64,000 nucleotides of DNA from Prunella strophiata (GCA_036583965.1 JAZBQD010000030.1:81534800-81598799), one strand, 5' to 3'. Shown: positions 25,210-37,727, counted from the first letter of the stretch. Numbers and translations: made by a program. Notes: a model not told the origin generated them from the letters alone.

Positions 25210-28200
25210 TAATTATACAGTATTACAAATACACCAGAAAGCCAATTATCAGATTTAAATTATTACACTGAGCCTGAAGATTTTCTTTCCAGGCTATTTC
25301 TCAGAGATGACTGCATTTCTCTTCAAGAGTAACAACACTTTCAAATACTTTTTACAGAATATGAGAAAAACCTCACTAAGTTTTAGCCAACACTGGAGAA
25401 AACTCAGACTCAGACTACAGATACTTGTAATATGAATGAAAGGCTCCTTAGAATTAAAATATATTTGAATGTTTGGCTATATATGACACCATCTATTCTA
25501 ACTAGAAAGACCATAAATGGATATGTAATGATAAATTATTAAAAATTATCTCTTACCAAATACAGAAAGGTTTATGTAAATATCATAGTGACTTTTTCTT
25601 GGAAAGAATAAATGTTTAGGAAATGACTGCAAACTAAACTAACAAGTACAGACATAGAAGAAGAACTCCTGAGATACTTCAAGCTGATTTTATAAATCAC
25701 TGTGTAATTTACAGAGTGAGCTTATGAACTTGCTAAATTAGCATTCTAGGATCTCACTGGAAATCTCCTTTCCTCAACCATTATTCTCAGCATTAGCACA
25801 AAGGCCTTCATCAAGACCTCCTACCCTGCAGACACAGTGCAGTGATCCCAGTCATGCAGCTGAGAACTGAGCAAGCGCAGCAGCTTTTGGCGAAATCACT
25901 GCCTGTATCTGTAATTGTTAGTGTTTCACAGGTGCCCACACTGGGCAAGGTCTGGCTTATTTCATAAGTGCTTGGTATCTACACTAAAACAAATCAAGAG
26001 AAACTTCAAAATAAAGAGAAAATTAAGCATCTTTATGGCACAACACCATCATGCTTTTATAATGATTTTGAACATTTTTCAATTAAAATTAGGAGTTAAG
26101 GAGGGAAATGGGCAGAAATTGTTATCACAAACTGTCTTAGAGAAGAAACTGATTACAAACACTTTAGAAGTCTTTCTAAACAAGACAATTTTATCCATAC
26201 AAATTGTCATAATTAGATATTAATTACCTCTCCCCACCATTGATGAACAAGCTAAAACTGCAATGGTTAAGGCTGTGAAGAATTGGCCATTGCACGTTCA
26301 TATGGACTTTTACTATCTCTTTATAACTGATTGAGAATGTTTTCTGATTTATACTTTAAAAAAAAAAAAGTTTTAACTGCTTGACAAATATTTCATTGTC
26401 CCTATACAGCTCACTGCTGCCACTTGTTTGGAAAAATGAAAGGTAAGTTGAAAAATGCACCTTTTCCATTTTCATCTCTAATTGAATTCTCTCTTGACCC
26501 CCTTATTCCCCATGGCTGTATTTCAGGTTTTGATGATAAGAAAAAGAATTTTGTATTTGGATAATACAATTTTCTCACTTGCCTTCAGCGACCTTCAGCT
26601 CAATTTCCTCTCCCTAGAGACACTGTATATTACAGAATTGAATCAAATTCCTTATTCATAGAAAAAAAGTTCCAATTTAATCTGAATATTCAGCATTTTA
26701 CACTGGTCAGGGTGATGGATGGCAAATTGAAATGCTTTTGGTTCAGGTAATCAAATGGTAGAATTCAGACTTGTATTGAAAAAAATAATGAAGTCTATTC
26801 AATATTCTCATAAGGTGCAAAAAATGCACATTACATGGTAGAACTGGGGTTTTTTCTTATTATCTAACCAATAACATCTCCACTGCAAAAAGTATAGTAA
26901 AACATTAAGAATTTATGTAGGTTAGAAGATGTGGAAAGCAGCCACCTTTGGGGGGAAATGCAGGCATTGTTGTAAGAGTACTCAGATGAACGAGTACAAA
27001 ACTGGGGGAAAAACAGACCTGTTCTCAGTATGTAGTTGCAATGTTCAATGGTGGGCTACTGAAGTCTTTTAATATGTCTTCAATGCTTTTTGAGAAAGAA
27101 ACACAGCCCTTTTAATCACTCCAAGTTGTTTGGTATACTAAACCACTTCAATGTTTTCTTTCCATCCCTGAAAGCTTTGTCAAACAATGTCATCGGGTAT
27201 CTCATTATTTCCAAAAGACTGTCATTTAATTTTGGAAGATCCTCTAGCTACTTGTGAAGTTCAACCCCAAAATAACAGTTCATTTGAACAATGCCAGCTT
27301 GGCACCACACTGTTGATGAAACTTGGACATTTGGGACTAGACAAGAGTCTCCAAGGAAACAAGTGTATAATGATACTGCATAAATTTAGTTTGGTTTAAA
27401 AATTCCATCAATAGTTACTTTCCTCCTTTCTAGAGGTGCATGGAATTACGCTGTTTGATTTTCAAATACTGCATACCAGTTATTTCTTTTCTAATTATTT
27501 GGAGTATTTAAGCCACGAGGAATGCCTAACTGTAGGCACCACTAACACTTACTTAAAAATGTGATGCAGCAACCTAAATGTTAATGTACTGTGTTAAAAA
27601 TAAATCCTAGGCTGCCCTTACTGACTGTACTAGAGTCTGTGCCTTCTCTATGTTTCTGCTCTCAACTCACACACACAAACCTGGTGCACAGGCATTATCC
27701 AGGACAGCAGGATGAGGGGAATTCCTGTTCAGAGAAACTTCCCCATGCCTGGCAGACACACCTTCAGAACTGGGGAAGAACATTTTTCATCAATTTTCCT
27801 TCCTCCACACCACAAGTAAGCAGTGCTCAGATTTGATCTTCCCCTGGGGAAAGACAGAGCTCTGCATGATGCTGGGCATGCTCTCAAGGAATTTGTGTTC
27901 TCTATAACTTATGGGTGGAGTTTGCTTTGTCAGCTTGTGCAGCTTCACAGCCACAGGGTAAAGATGGAGTGTGAGGCAAGTGGACAAAATATGCACAGAA
28001 GCACTCTGAGGAGCAGGATAAGTGCTCAGACTATCAAGGACTATGGCTTTTTTAGAAATACTTAAAATTTAAAGCTCTTCATGTTGAACTAACTCTTAAA
28101 TTAAGAGATATTGGCAGGAAGTGGTGAATGCTAGCAAGGACTTGTGACCTACCAGCAGTTGTGGAGAGAAGAACTGAACCTAAGAAGACACACAAATATA

Positions 28201-30470
28201 TTCATTTCAGTCAAGCCCCAAATTAAAAAAAAAAAAAAAAAATATTACATTTTTTCAACCTTTCCCATAAGAGCAATTTAGGAACCAAACATTACATGCA
28301 CCATCGTATGGCATGATGGTGGTTCTGCAGTGGAAGCCACTAAAAACAGGTACACAGAAAATAAGAGCCCAACTACTCTTCCCAGCTCCCTTACATCTTC
28401 AGGACTTGCAGGAATATAAACAATTAAAATTCACTATTTTATGGATAAAAGTGAATAGATACCAAACAGATACACAAAGTTTGGAGTGTGTTATATAATC
28501 AGAAACACAAAAATTAATTTAAGATGTCATAGAAGAGGATTTAAGCAAGTGATTTTCAAGTAATTCAAGTAGAAGCTTGTCCTCTGTCCTGAACAGGATG
28601 GAAAACAAGTGCTGACTAATCTATTATCTGCATTTCAAGGTCCAGAAGTAAGGACATTTGCTGCATGAGTTTACTTCTGCTGAGTTATTTGGAATGTCTT
28701 TTGTCAACACCTCTATGGGAACATTAGAAGTGTAAGACACGCCTGACAGCAATTTTTACTACACAGTAAAAAGGAAAATTAGAAAAATATTTTAATTTTA
28801 TTGAAAAGTTACATTCCAATCTTGTTCCTTCCAGAAGAGTTCTTAATCCTTGCAGAAGGGCTAAGTACTGAGTCAGGACAGTCAAGCTATGTGAAGAAAG
28901 TCAGGAAACAGCAGCATTGAAATACTAATACAAGCTAGTTTCATGTTACCATGGGGACTATTCCCAAAGGCCATATTAGCCTATGGCCACTAAGCCCCAT
29001 GGGGGAAGTTTCACAACCAAGGGATACCAACAGGCTCTTCTGGAGGGCAGTTCAGATCAGGAAATCAGCTCCAGCCCAGAGAAGTCTGCATCACCCAGAT
29101 AAATTTAGTCACTGTGAATACTCTTTATACATTCAAATTACATTCTTTAGCTGCAATTATTTTGCCCAGGATCATGTGGAACATTATGCAAGCTTTGTCT
29201 TCTTCCAGTGTGCACTTTTCTCATTTCCATAATAGTCCCATATTGGATGTATAACTTTGCAGTTGCTGACTGCTGTCACATTCACTTCTTTTTTCAGCTG
29301 GTAGTATTAAAAGGTAAATGTTAATTACAGGGACTATTTCTCTAACCTTGTCTCTGGGACAGAATATTTAGTTGGGAACAGTATCGTTCATCACAGCTGC
29401 AGTCTATTTGATAAATGCTTCTTAGAAGCCAGACTCCTTGTCTGCTGGCTATGCTGCCTCACTGAGGACTGGGGGAGTAAAGCAGCTCAAGGTGGCCATT
29501 GTTAGTGCCCCTCCAGTGCTCCTTTCAGACCAAAGGATAAACGTGGTTGTGACAGTGTGCAAAATACTCCGGCCCAGCACTCAAGAGGCTTTTGTTCTTG
29601 GTCTGTGTGCTAACCTCAGTGAGCCTGGAGAGGAGCAGAGGTTCCCATGTTAGCTGGCACAGCACGCGTGAGCTGCTGATACGCTCTGAATGTACGCCAG
29701 CTTGGGTAGCAATTTAATAAAGCAGCTGAAGCTAATGCCATTTTTTGGCACCACATAAAAGAGTTTGTTGTAGGGTCACATATATGCATATAAAGGGTCA
29801 TGTACCAGCAAATTTTCAGGAAATAGTAGACATGCACATTATTAGACTGAATTGCTGTCTGGCTCCAATATCTAAAATATGTAGCCAACTCTTAACCCTA
29901 TGTCTCAGCATTCTGATGCACTTAAATCAGAAAAACGTGTACGGTTTCTGTGTCTTAAGTGAAGTTTCTAGAGTAGGAGAAGAATATCAAGAAAGTAGCA
30001 CCAGATTCTATACAAAAATACTCGAAGAGCAATACTGCTGGAATTAGTGCCACTACTGACACAATATTTTGATTAATAAACACTTTTCAAAATCTGAGAT
30101 TGGCTCTAAAATCCTGATTTTAAAGAAATTAATCTGGGGCTCTTTTTTATTAGGATTTTTGAACCAATAATTTTGTCTTTCCAATACTTTCTTTGCAACT
30201 ACAAGGACTCCTTTTAACATGCACGTTTAATGGAAGATAACATTATTACATAATCATGGGACTCTGGAGCTTTATAAGAAAAACACTAAATCTTATTAAA
30301 CTTGTGATAAAATTATTGGTGTTGGCAACCTTGTAGACATATGCCTAGAGCTGCACAGTGTTTTCCTCCTCTAACTACTGTAACTAAAAGGACTTTAATG
30401 AGAGCAAAAGAATGTGGCTCTGTCTGCCCAGAATCTTTTGGAATTTTCACTTTTCCCTAATGAAAATGAA
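25210..30470. other. Intergenic, no supported gene
   Basis: AT-rich unique DNA with an A18 run at 28,225-28,242. A 33-base segment at 26,410-26,442 is bracketed by an acceptor and a near-perfect donor (see findings). No other supported feature was seen. Confidence 0.5.
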
Positions 30471-30479
30471 AACAAATAC

Positions 30480-31100
30480 TTTTCTTTTTTTTTCCTGTAA
30501 GCTTTTACGGACATCTGAACTGATTTTCATAATGAAGAAGGATTAAGCAAACTCAGGAAAATTATAAATGTGGTTTGTATTAGTGTACTAATTAGCTCAT
30601 AAATTTAGAAATAGTTAATCTTTTAGTTTTGCTGAATGAAAATAGCAGTCAAATCACAGATCAGATCTTGTAAATGAAGTAATGCAGCAGTGAATTAAAC
30701 CCCCCAGAGCATAGGTGTCTGATCTCATAGCATTATGAAAACTGGAAATCTTGCTACTGACTTTGAAGAGCACAAGGTGAATTTAGCCAAAGTTGTAAAA
30801 TATTACTCAAGCAGCCAGATACTTAGCAAATAATAATAAAAACAATGTGATTTATTAGGTGTGTACTTCTCATTGTATTGTAATCCAACAACGAACTATA
30901 TTAATTATTTTTAGTTCCTTGAGCTAATTAGAGCAGTGGTAGCTGGCAAAATTCTGTGGTTAACTGCAGTTTCTATTTATTGCATGTATTTATGTACATG
31001 GATATTCAAAAGACCCTGCCCTATAAATATTCATGTTATTACAGAAACAATTGTGGATACCAGGTAATAAAAATATACTTGCCCATTACATGATTTACAT
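30480..31100. promoter_or_regulatory. Candidate conserved enhancer rich in homeodomain sites
   Basis: This stretch is dense in homeodomain-type sites: CTAATTAG at 30,588-30,595 and 30,924-30,931, TTAATTA at 30,901, and TGATTTATTA at 30,848-30,857. The last contains the PBX-HOX composite TGATTTAT. AT-rich DNA produces such words by chance, so this is only a candidate. In human PAR1 the interval upstream of PPP2R3B is the SHOX regulatory domain, known to hold conserved limb enhancers. That prior is the main reason for flagging it. No alignment was possible here. Confidence 0.25.
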
Positions 31101-31109
31101 TTCTTTAGA

Positions 31110-32900
31110 ACTGCCAAAGTAGAAAAAGAGTAGAGGCGCTGCTTCACACTGCCCCATTGATAATCTAATGAAGACTGCTCTGATGAAACAAAGAAAAGTA
31201 GATTCTATCCCAAAACAAGTTTAGGTCTCACTCTTCAGACTGGGTCCTAGCCAGGTGATGGAGATGCAAAAGCCAAGCACCTGGGCATGGTAGCAGACAA
31301 GTAGCTGGCAGACGTTACAGGCTGCTGGATACAAGAGCTCAGAGTCTTCTCTCCCCTTTAATGATTGCACCAGGACAAGGTTAGAAGAGAACTGGGCTCA
31401 GTAACACTCAACGTGGAGAATGAATGGACTCCCATTCTCACACCCCATAAACATCCTCACGCACACCTTGTTAAACACCACCCCAGAGACTGCATTTCAA
31501 GCAGTTTTCCATAAACTCCATGTGACCTGGATACAATGCTAGATAAAACCATGGGATAAAACACAGCACTAGAAGTATGTGAACCTGGGATTAGAAGATC
31601 AGGGTGACTTAATGCAGAACCAGCCTTCACATCTGGACTGCTGTAAACATCATTCAGTCCAAGGCCCCTGTGGAAAAAAACCAAGACACCAACAGTAATT
31701 CAGTAAAATGTATAAGAACTGCTCATTGCTAGAGCCCTGCAGTGATATGCAGTAGGAATTAATCTAAAAGCATGATGGCAAACAACTGCTGAATCAATTT
31801 GCTTCTTTGGCTTGTAGTGCACCTGCTCTTACAGTATTTACATTCTATACTCTTTTTTTTTTCTCTTGCAGAGATGTAATATTCCTGCTTTAAACCAACT
31901 GCTTAGGTAAGGAGAGAGCCAGTGACAAGGCCTTATTCTAACTACATGGTGCATGTGATAAGGGGGAAACAAAATATGTCTGCAATATGTTTAAATACCT
32001 CTACTCATGACATAAGCTGGTAGGTTACAAAATAATTTGTAATTATGTCTCTTATTTGCTCTTAAGGAGCTGTGCACCAGCAAGCTATTAACCAGATCCT
32101 AGATTACTGCAGTATTCTACCTCAATGTGGCAGGAGACAGAGAAAATTCAAGCCTCACGTCTCAATATTAGGCTCTTTGGAGAGCACTGCTGGCTGCCAA
32201 ACATGTGCACCAAGTCAGCATTGCTGACATATTTTTGCCTGCTTATGATGCTACTTCTGGAGGCCATATGACCTATAGTTCACCATTCCAGCTCTATTTT
32301 TGGTAAGCTACTGCAAGAAAGGATAGAGTGGTATGGTTAGCTGGTATGGGTACATAGTTCAATGGATTACAAGTTACTACCATTTTCTTAATATTTATCT
32401 TAATTTTAAATAATGCAGCATAAGGCATGCAAAACCCTCTTCATTCCCCCACAGATTAGTACCAGGACTAGGGATCTGAGTGACAGTGTGTTAGACTTTA
32501 TCCTTCACTAAATGGAAAGTAACATTTACACTCCCCTGAAGTCTCTCTGACTGCATACCATAAGCAGGTTTACAAGGAACATCACCTTGGCAGCACAACC
32601 TCAATGAACCTATCTGGCCAAAATTTTCAATAACAACAACTAAAATAAAACTGACCGGTTTGTCAGAGGCATTCAGCACACCTGCTTCCAGCTAAATTAG
32701 CACATCAGGAAATTGGGACACAGTTATTTTAGTGCTTATATATAGATTAGAACTGGACTTCACATGCCTAAATTTCAAAGTTGTGAAATATGTCAGCAAA
32801 AGCATTATAAAAACATTATAAAAGCAAAAGCCTAATCAAAATGCAATACTGTCCTTAAGGCAGCATTCAAAAGAGGTACAGTTGTTTTCTTCCCTGAGTG
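31110..32900. other. Intergenic, no supported gene
   Basis: Unique AT-rich sequence with a T-rich run at about 31,852. No coding frame or repeat is recognisable. Confidence 0.5.
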
Positions 32901-32906
32901 ATGGGC

Positions 32907-33491
32907 TATCAGAGTTTAACCCTAGCCATCAACCAAATACCACACAGCTGCTCACTCATTCCCCCACTAGCAGGACCAAGGAGAGAACTGGAAAGGTAAA
33001 AGTGAGAAAACTCATGGGTTGAGATAAACACAGTTTAAGAGGAAAGGCAAAAGCTGTGCACACAAACAAAACAAAACAATGACATTAATTCACTGCTTCC
33101 ATGGGCAGGCAGGTGTTCAGTCACCTCCAGGAGAGCAAGGCTCCATCATTCAGAACAGTGACTTGAGAAGACAAGAATCATCACTCCAAACATCCCCCTC
33201 TTCCTCCTTCTTCCCCCCTCTTTACATACTGATCATGATGTCATTTAGTCTGAAATATCCCTTTGGTCTGTTGGGGTCAGCTGTCCTGGCTCACAATCTC
33301 CCATGCATCCATAGTCTGCTCATCAGCATGGCTGTAGGAAAAGCAGAAAAGGCTTTGGCTCTGCATAAGCCCTGCTCAGCAATGATAAAAACATTTCTCC
33401 ATTACCAACCCCATGTTCAACACAAATCCAAGCTAAGCCCCATACCAGCTCCTGTGAAGAAAGTTAACTCTACCCCAGATAAACCAGCACA
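32907..33491 (-). mobile_element. Solo LTR of an avian endogenous retrovirus
   Basis: Read on the minus strand, the segment begins TGTGCTGGTTTATC and ends near GGTTAAA followed by a degraded CA terminus. This is an LTR type I recognise as common in bird genomes. Inside it are a TATA-like TATGTAAAG (reverse complement at about 33,222-33,230) and the conserved phrase reading AACCCATGAGTTTTCTCAC on the minus strand, near the expected 3' processing region. No gag, pol or env remnant and no second LTR lie beside it, so it is a solo LTR left by recombination. Clear target-site duplications are not visible, and the left boundary is approximate. A 171-codon plus-strand open frame (33,079-33,594) lies mostly inside it, antisense, and is not a gene. 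Confidence 0.75.
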
Positions 33492-33494
33492 AAG

Positions 33495-34985
33495 GCACAT
33501 GAAAAGCTCCAGAATAAGGACTCATAAAGATCCTGCAGTGAACTGTATTTTGATCTCAGGCACGTGTTCCACCTCAACCTGTCACTCTGTTTAAGGATGA
33601 TAACTCTGCTTTTGAGTCTGGATTAGAGTACATCTGACACAGCCCTGTGCAAGCAAGTAAATATAATACTCCAAAAACATTTATCCTATCTAACTTTAGA
33701 CTTCTAAAATGTGGTTATGTATACTTCAAATACTAATTGAGATTCTTATTAAGTAGTGGAGAGGAACACTTTTAAGTCATGTTACAGCTGATCTAGGTTA
33801 TATGTCTACCTCTGGATAACATTTATCAGGCCTTAGAAATGTTGCATTAGTACAGAGAGATTGGAGACACCTCTTTATTGCCTGTATGTCTAAGTTTTAC
33901 AGACCCAAGGTTATCAGAAAGAAGCCCAGCTGTCACTGCAAAATGCTGATTAGGAATGGAAATATTCCGTATGAACACCACTGCCCTGTGTCACTACAGA
34001 CAGTGACAAATAAAGGCAAAGACTTTGATATTTAGCCAGGAACATACATTGGCAGTACTGCTAACATCACACTTATTGAGTCAATACTAGAGAAGCAAGG
34101 TCAGAAAGGAGCTGTAGGCAACAGAGTCAACAAGAGCTGGATGTGGCTCTTTAGTTTCTGCACTGGGGTTAGTACCTCCACACACAGCATGGAGGCAGGT
34201 CCTGTGCTACATGGGCACACCAGCATGGTGCACTAACTCCACTGCACTGGGCTGTTAGGCCCAAGCACACTCCTGTTATTAATTGGCTCAAGTTATATCA
34301 ATGCACCACTCTGTCGCACTTATTAAACAAGTGCCTTGCCTAAAGCATAGTCTGTGTCTTTTACAGCAATGCTAAGTGTGACCCCATCAGTAAACTTTCA
34401 GGTATTAGTTGGATATTGCATGCTCAGTACTTTAATATTTAATAATTATTCAGTGGATTTTTAAAGGAGACCATCCTTAAACCAGATGGATACATATCAT
34501 AAAAATGGTAAGACACTAGAACAGATTTTTGTTTTCCATACATTGAAAGCAATGTAAAAAATGTTCAGCTTCTGTACTCACCATGTTAAGCAAGAACAAA
34601 GAAATAGAAGTCAAAAAGGATGTGGAGTTTCAATTCTCGGTGGAAGATCTGAACAAAGAGGTTCATTTTAGGTATTTCTCCACTTTTGGCCAAGTTTGAG
34701 CCCCTGTATCTCTACAAACACACACCCCTACCAGTAGATACACTGCTGAGTAGACCTGATTCATCCAGACACAAGTTCAAAACATCTGTCTCAATTGCCA
34801 GTCCTGATACAATCTGGTGAAGATGCCCTAAGTGTTTTCCTCTTAACAGAAGGCAGATGGAATTGATTCCTCTCTCACACCAATGCTACCCATGACACAG
34901 TCTAATGAAGTCAGAGCTAGAATTGCTTTGAATCTACACTAGCATGCATGAGAGAACACTATGACTGTGTGCATCTCTCAGAGGG
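33495..34985. other. Intergenic, no supported gene
   Basis: Unique AT-rich sequence. No gene, RNA or repeat is recognisable. Confidence 0.5.
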
Positions 34986-34989
34986 TTTT

Positions 34990-35180
34990 TTTCATTTCTT
35001 TTTTTCTTGTTTCTCATGTTCCTCTGGGAGATCTCATTGCCAGTTTCAACAAAGGGCATCATCTCTTTGCAGATGATATCCAACTCTACAACTCTGTCAA
35101 GTCAGTCTCTGATCCCCTTCTTTCCACCTGTCTTCAACATGTCAATCAACAGATGGCAACACCATCACTAAGGAATGCTT
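34990..35180 (+). mobile_element. Ancient L2-like LINE reverse-transcriptase fragment
   Basis: The plus-strand translation contains PLGDLIASFNKGHHLFADDI followed by QLYNSVKSVSDPLL. FADD (35,066-35,077) is the reverse-transcriptase catalytic loop, usually YADD or FADD, and the flanking pattern, with QLY directly after it and DPL a few residues on, is typical of L2/CR1-clade LINEs. A decayed match may continue to about 35,300, where KNLAAI appears. The frame ends at a stop at about 35,203 and no complete domain survives. Assignment to L2 rather than another CR1-related clade is by eye. Confidence 0.6.
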
Positions 35181-35319
35181 CAAAGGCATTCAAAATGTTT
35201 TAAAAGTCCTCTTTGTTCCATGTCTCTTGCTCTGCTATCAGTCTTCTTAATTCAGCCCTTCAGTTCTCCACCAAAAATCTTGCTGCTATCCATAACACAG
35301 GGTTTTAAATTTCTTTTCT

Positions 35320-36045
35320 CTACTTAAAAGCTACTTCCATATTATATACAGATTTATCCATGCTTTGACATCTGCTTCTGCTGTATTATGTTGAATGTTT
35401 TACTCCAGTTTAAAAAATGCCATTTTGTCCACTGTGGCTTTCCAAAAAAATATTTTCTAACTTCACCAACCAATGGGCAGGAAACAGAATACTACACTAC
35501 TTCAAGAAGTGGAGACTCCCTCAAGAACTTTCAATGTCTTCTTAAGTGCACAATCTCATTTTGAGACTTGTGAAAATATATTTCAGTGTCTACAGATGGA
35601 AGCTAAAGCCTTCTGATATACTTAGAGTAATACTGGGTTTCGCCAGATGACTGTTATTATCAAAATATCATTCTGGTATTACCTAAACATAATTGTGTTG
35701 GACTGTACCAGATTTCTCTCACAGCATCTTGGCTTTTGATTCTCCTCAGCCCTTTCTTACCTCTGTATCTTCTCTTCAAGCTTCCAAAACTAAGAAAGCA
35801 AGCCCATTCCTTCACTTATCCTATTTTACTCTTGCCTGCATTTTCAAGCCGTCCCTTCAAAGCACTGTATCACCTTTGGTACAGCCCCATTTCCACAGCA
35901 TTAACGTTCCAACAATTTGTAATAATAACCTGTCATAAATCTGGGGTGTCTCTGCTGGTAAAGGAATTGGCATAATGTAAAATGGATTAACAAAAGTGAA
36001 GCGTAGCCACATGAGGGAAAATCAGTGCAGTGGAAATAGAGAATC
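35320..36045. other. Intergenic, no supported gene
   Basis: AT-rich sequence that may include further decayed LINE material. Two overlapping chance frames (35,693 and 35,736) show no domain. Nothing else is supported. Confidence 0.4.
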
Positions 36046-36090
36046 TGATGTAAAAATACCAAAGAGTCGTTGATGTAAAAAATACCAAAG
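36046..36090 (+). repeat. Short direct duplication
   Basis: TGATGTAAAAATACCAAAG at 36,046-36,064 recurs with one extra A at 36,071-36,090. The copies are six bases apart. It is probably a local duplication; no mobile element is recognisable around it. Confidence 0.85.
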
Positions 36091-36412
36091 AAAAAAACTA
36101 TAGGGGCCAATGGTCAACCACCTAAACCCCACTGATAAATGCACTCAGGGAGCCTCAAAGGGGTGCCCCTGAAAGCTGACAACCACAAAATCCCAGTGTA
36201 TGCTTTCCAGTACAAAAAAGGGGCTGCAAACAGATTGGCACACATCATTCTCTTAGTAAGGGGATTATCCTTCTATTTGTTACTGTCTCCACCTCCTCTT
36301 TCATCCTATCATTTGCCATCCTGTAACACTAGTGGTAACCATAGCCATTGTGTAGAAAGAGCATTTAGTGTTCTCCTTTTAACAGCATTTAGCAGATGGA
36401 ACCAGCTCACTT

Positions 36413-37370
36413 TCACAGAACCACAGAATGGGGAAATTGTGTGGAAGGGATTACAGTGGGTCATCTGATCCAACCTCTCTGCTGAGGCAGGGTCATCCTA
36501 GAGCACATGGCACAGAAGTGCCTGGAGATGGTTCTTGTACATCTTCAACGAGGGAGACTCTACAACCTGTCTGGGCAATCTGGGCAATCTGGGCAATCTG
36601 TTCCAGTGTGTGTGGTCACCTGCACAGTAAAGACACTGTTCCTCATATTCAGGTGGAGCTTCCTGTGCATCAGCTTCTGGCCCTTGCCTCATGTCCTAGT
36701 GGCTGGCACCACCAAGTGTCTGGATCCATCCCCTCAGCACCCCTCCCTTGGATATTTATACACATTAATAAGGTCCTCTCCTAGTCATGTCTTCTCGAGG
36801 CTGAACAGGCCCAGCTCCCTCTGCCTCTCCTCTCAACAGAGATGCTCCTGTCACCTTACTCTCTTTGTCACCCTTTGCTGGACCCTCTCCAGGAGCTTCA
36901 CTTCTCTTGGGCTGGGGAGCCCAGAACTGGACCCTCCAGATGGGACCTCACCAGGGCTGAGTAGAGGGGCAGGATCACCTCCCTCGACCTGCTGGTAATC
37001 TCTTCCTTATGCATGCCTGGACACTGCTGGCCTTGGCCCCAAGGACACGCTGCTGGCTCAGGGACAGCTTGTTGTCCACCAGGAACCCCAGGCACTTCTC
37101 TGCAGAGCTGCTCCCCAGCAGGTCAGCCCCAGCCTGTGCTGGTGCCAGGGTTATTCCTCCCCAGCTGCAGGGCCCTGCATTTGCCTTTGTTGAATTCCAG
37201 ACAGTTCTTCTCTGACTCTCTTCAAGCTGTCGAGTTCTTTCTGAAGGGCTGCACAGCCCTCCGGGGCATCGGCCACTCCTCCCGGCTTTGTGCCATCAGC
37301 AAACTTGAGGAGATACTCTGCCCCTTCATCACTTCGCCAGCTCCTCTCAGAGAACCAGTGAGGAGCAGCC
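36413..37370 (-). mobile_element. 5'-truncated CR1 LINE with ORF2 3' half (decayed)
   Basis: The left end is a CR1 3' end in reverse orientation (CACAGAACCACAGAATGG). Minus-strand frames give, in order, KFADGTKPGGVADAPEGC (reverse-transcriptase active-site region), SREVILPLYSALVRSHLE, and HWNRLP...VVESPSLKMYKNHL near the C-terminus. These are standard CR1 ORF2 blocks. The active-site FADD is changed to FADG, and stops and frameshifts split the blocks, so it is inactive. A 9-base unit (TCTGGGCAA) is repeated three times at 36,570-36,596, tripling an in-frame RLP. The element ends against the G-rich minisatellite and CpG island. Confidence 0.88.
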
Positions 37371-37436
37371 CGTGAGACGAGACACCGAGACCTTGTCAGA
37401 GCTCTAAGCTGCGCACGGGCGGCGGCGGCACCGCGG

Positions 37437-37700
37437 TGGCTCGGGCAGGGCAGGGCTGGGCTGGGCAGGGCAGCGCTGGGCAGAGCAGAGCAGGGCACAG
37501 CAGAGCAGGGCAGCGCTGGGCAGCGCAGGGCAGCACTGGGCTGGTCAGGGCAGGGCTGGGCTGGGCAGCGCAGGGCAGGGCAGGGCAGAGCAGGGCACAG
37601 CAGAGCAGGGCAGCACTGGGCTGGTCAGGGCAGGGCTGGGCTGGGCTGGGCAGAGCAGAGCAGAGCTGAGCTGGCTGGGCTGGGCTGGGCTGGGCTGGGC
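37437..37700 (+). repeat. G-rich degenerate pentamer minisatellite (GGGCW type)
   Basis: About 260 bases of imperfect pentamers, mainly GGGCA and GGGCT with GAGCA, GCGCA and GCGCT variants. The plus strand is G-rich. The right end is a nearly pure GGGCT array (about 37,675-37,700) with runs of three G separated by two bases, a classic G-quadruplex pattern. GAGCTGAGCTGGCTGGGC just before it uses the same pentamers as mammalian immunoglobulin switch regions; this is a similarity of sequence only. The array sits directly upstream of the PPP2R3B promoter and is likely length-polymorphic. Confidence 0.88.
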
Positions 37701-37727
37701 AGCGCCGGCCCGGCGGCCCCGAGGCCC

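Noticed and set aside
33079..33594. 171-codon plus-strand open frame, longest in the window
   Set aside because: It lies mainly within the antisense strand of an avian solo LTR, with no protein-like motifs.
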